In this document: positions 63,493 to 64,000 of the stretch, piece by piece
How positions within the stretch are numbered: the first letter of the stretch is position 1
How the letters are laid out: every line of letters starts with the position of its first letter
Assembly: GCA_023653115.1 (NCBI GenBank)
Contig: JAMNXO010000002.1
Location: 124,001 to 188,000 of the forward strand
DNA length: 64,000 nucleotides
Reading direction: 5' to 3'
Source of the DNA: Erythrobacter sp.
GTDB lineage: Bacteria > Pseudomonadota > Alphaproteobacteria > Sphingomonadales > Sphingomonadaceae
Notes under the pieces: generated by a model
The model's database searches: none
Told to the model about the DNA's origin: nothing
The model's input: only the letters and a program-made list of their open reading frames with translations
Program-made: the position numbers and the translations under genes

Positions 63493-64000
63493 ATGATCGA
63501 CCTCGTCCTTCTTGCCTTTATCTTTTACGTCCTGCTGCTGGGGCTCAAGCGCCCGTTTCTGTGGGTACTGCTCTATGTCTATATCGACATCCTTGCGCCC
63601 CAGCGGATCGGCTATTCGCTGATTTCCACCATGCCGGTCTCGCTCATCGCCTTTGCCGCGGCTTTCGGCGGCTGGCTGGTGCTCGATCGCAAGGAAGGCG
63701 CGCGCTTCACCGTGCGGCAGGGACTGATGCTGGCGCTGCTGGCCTATTGCTGGTGGACAACCGGCAATGCAGATTTCCCCGCCGAGGCCGCGACCAAGTG
63801 GGACTGGGTGTGGAAGGCGCTATTGTTCGCGATCTTCCTGCCCTTCACGCTCTCCACCCGCGCGCGGATCGAGGCGCTGGGGCTGATGCTGGTGCTGGCG
63901 ATTGCCACCATTGTCATCGGCACCGGCATGAAGACCGTGCTGGGCGGCGGCGGCTATCAGAACCTCAAGTTCTTCGTGAACGACAACAGCGGGGTTTATG
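63493..64000 (+). CDS. Putative O-glycosylation ligase, exosortase A system-associated (Wzy-like), truncated by window end
   Basis: MIDLVLLAFIFYVLLLGLKRPFLWVLLYVYIDILAPQRIGYSLIST...; uninterrupted frame to window end, hence missing from the ORF track. Confidence 0.88.
   Translation, partial: MIDLVLLAFIFYVLLLGLKRPFLWVLLYVYIDILAPQRIGYSLISTMPVSLIAFAAAFGGWLVLDRKEGARFTVRQGLMLALLAYCWWTTGNADFPAEAATKWDWVWKALLFAIFLPFTLSTRARIEALGLMLVLAIATIVIGTGMKTVLGGGGYQNLKFFVNDNSGVY

Overview
GC-rich alphaproteobacterial chromosome segment. Gene content, repeats and an exosortase-A/EPS locus at the right edge suggest Sphingomonadales/Erythrobacteraceae-like, but this is an inference. About 50 protein-coding genes are supported, mostly housekeeping or metabolic: purH (partial), msrA, a Fur/Zur-type regulator, dxs, mlaA-like, POT transporter, GntR, ihfB, CPA2 antiporter, PilZ, msrB, two cytochromes P450, an ABC-2 exporter, queG, NAD-glutamate dehydrogenase, PhoD, thrS, agmatine deiminase, a VapBC-like module, M28 peptidase, glnE, bcp, M23 peptidase, acyl-CoA ligase, flotillin, galU, murA, gltD, gltB. 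There is one tRNA-Leu(UAA). I saw no IS element, prophage or CRISPR. The most interesting signals are small or non-coding: (1) a 24-aa Thr-rich leader peptide (9 Thr in 11 residues) with attenuator-like structure upstream of thrS, absent from the ORF track; (2) a canonical 16-bp parS site inside a 24-bp perfect palindrome; (3) a three-copy family of ~89-bp palindromes with 17-nt spacers; (4) a two-copy 96-bp interspersed element with an apparently covarying stem; (5) a VapC toxin gene coupled to an antitoxin that carries an extra N-terminal DUF7662-like domain; (6) a triple-hairpin/poly-U transcript candidate after an M23 peptidase; (7) a triple operator-like motif in front of an XRE/membrane-protein pair. 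Most large antisense ORFs in the track are high-GC artefacts.
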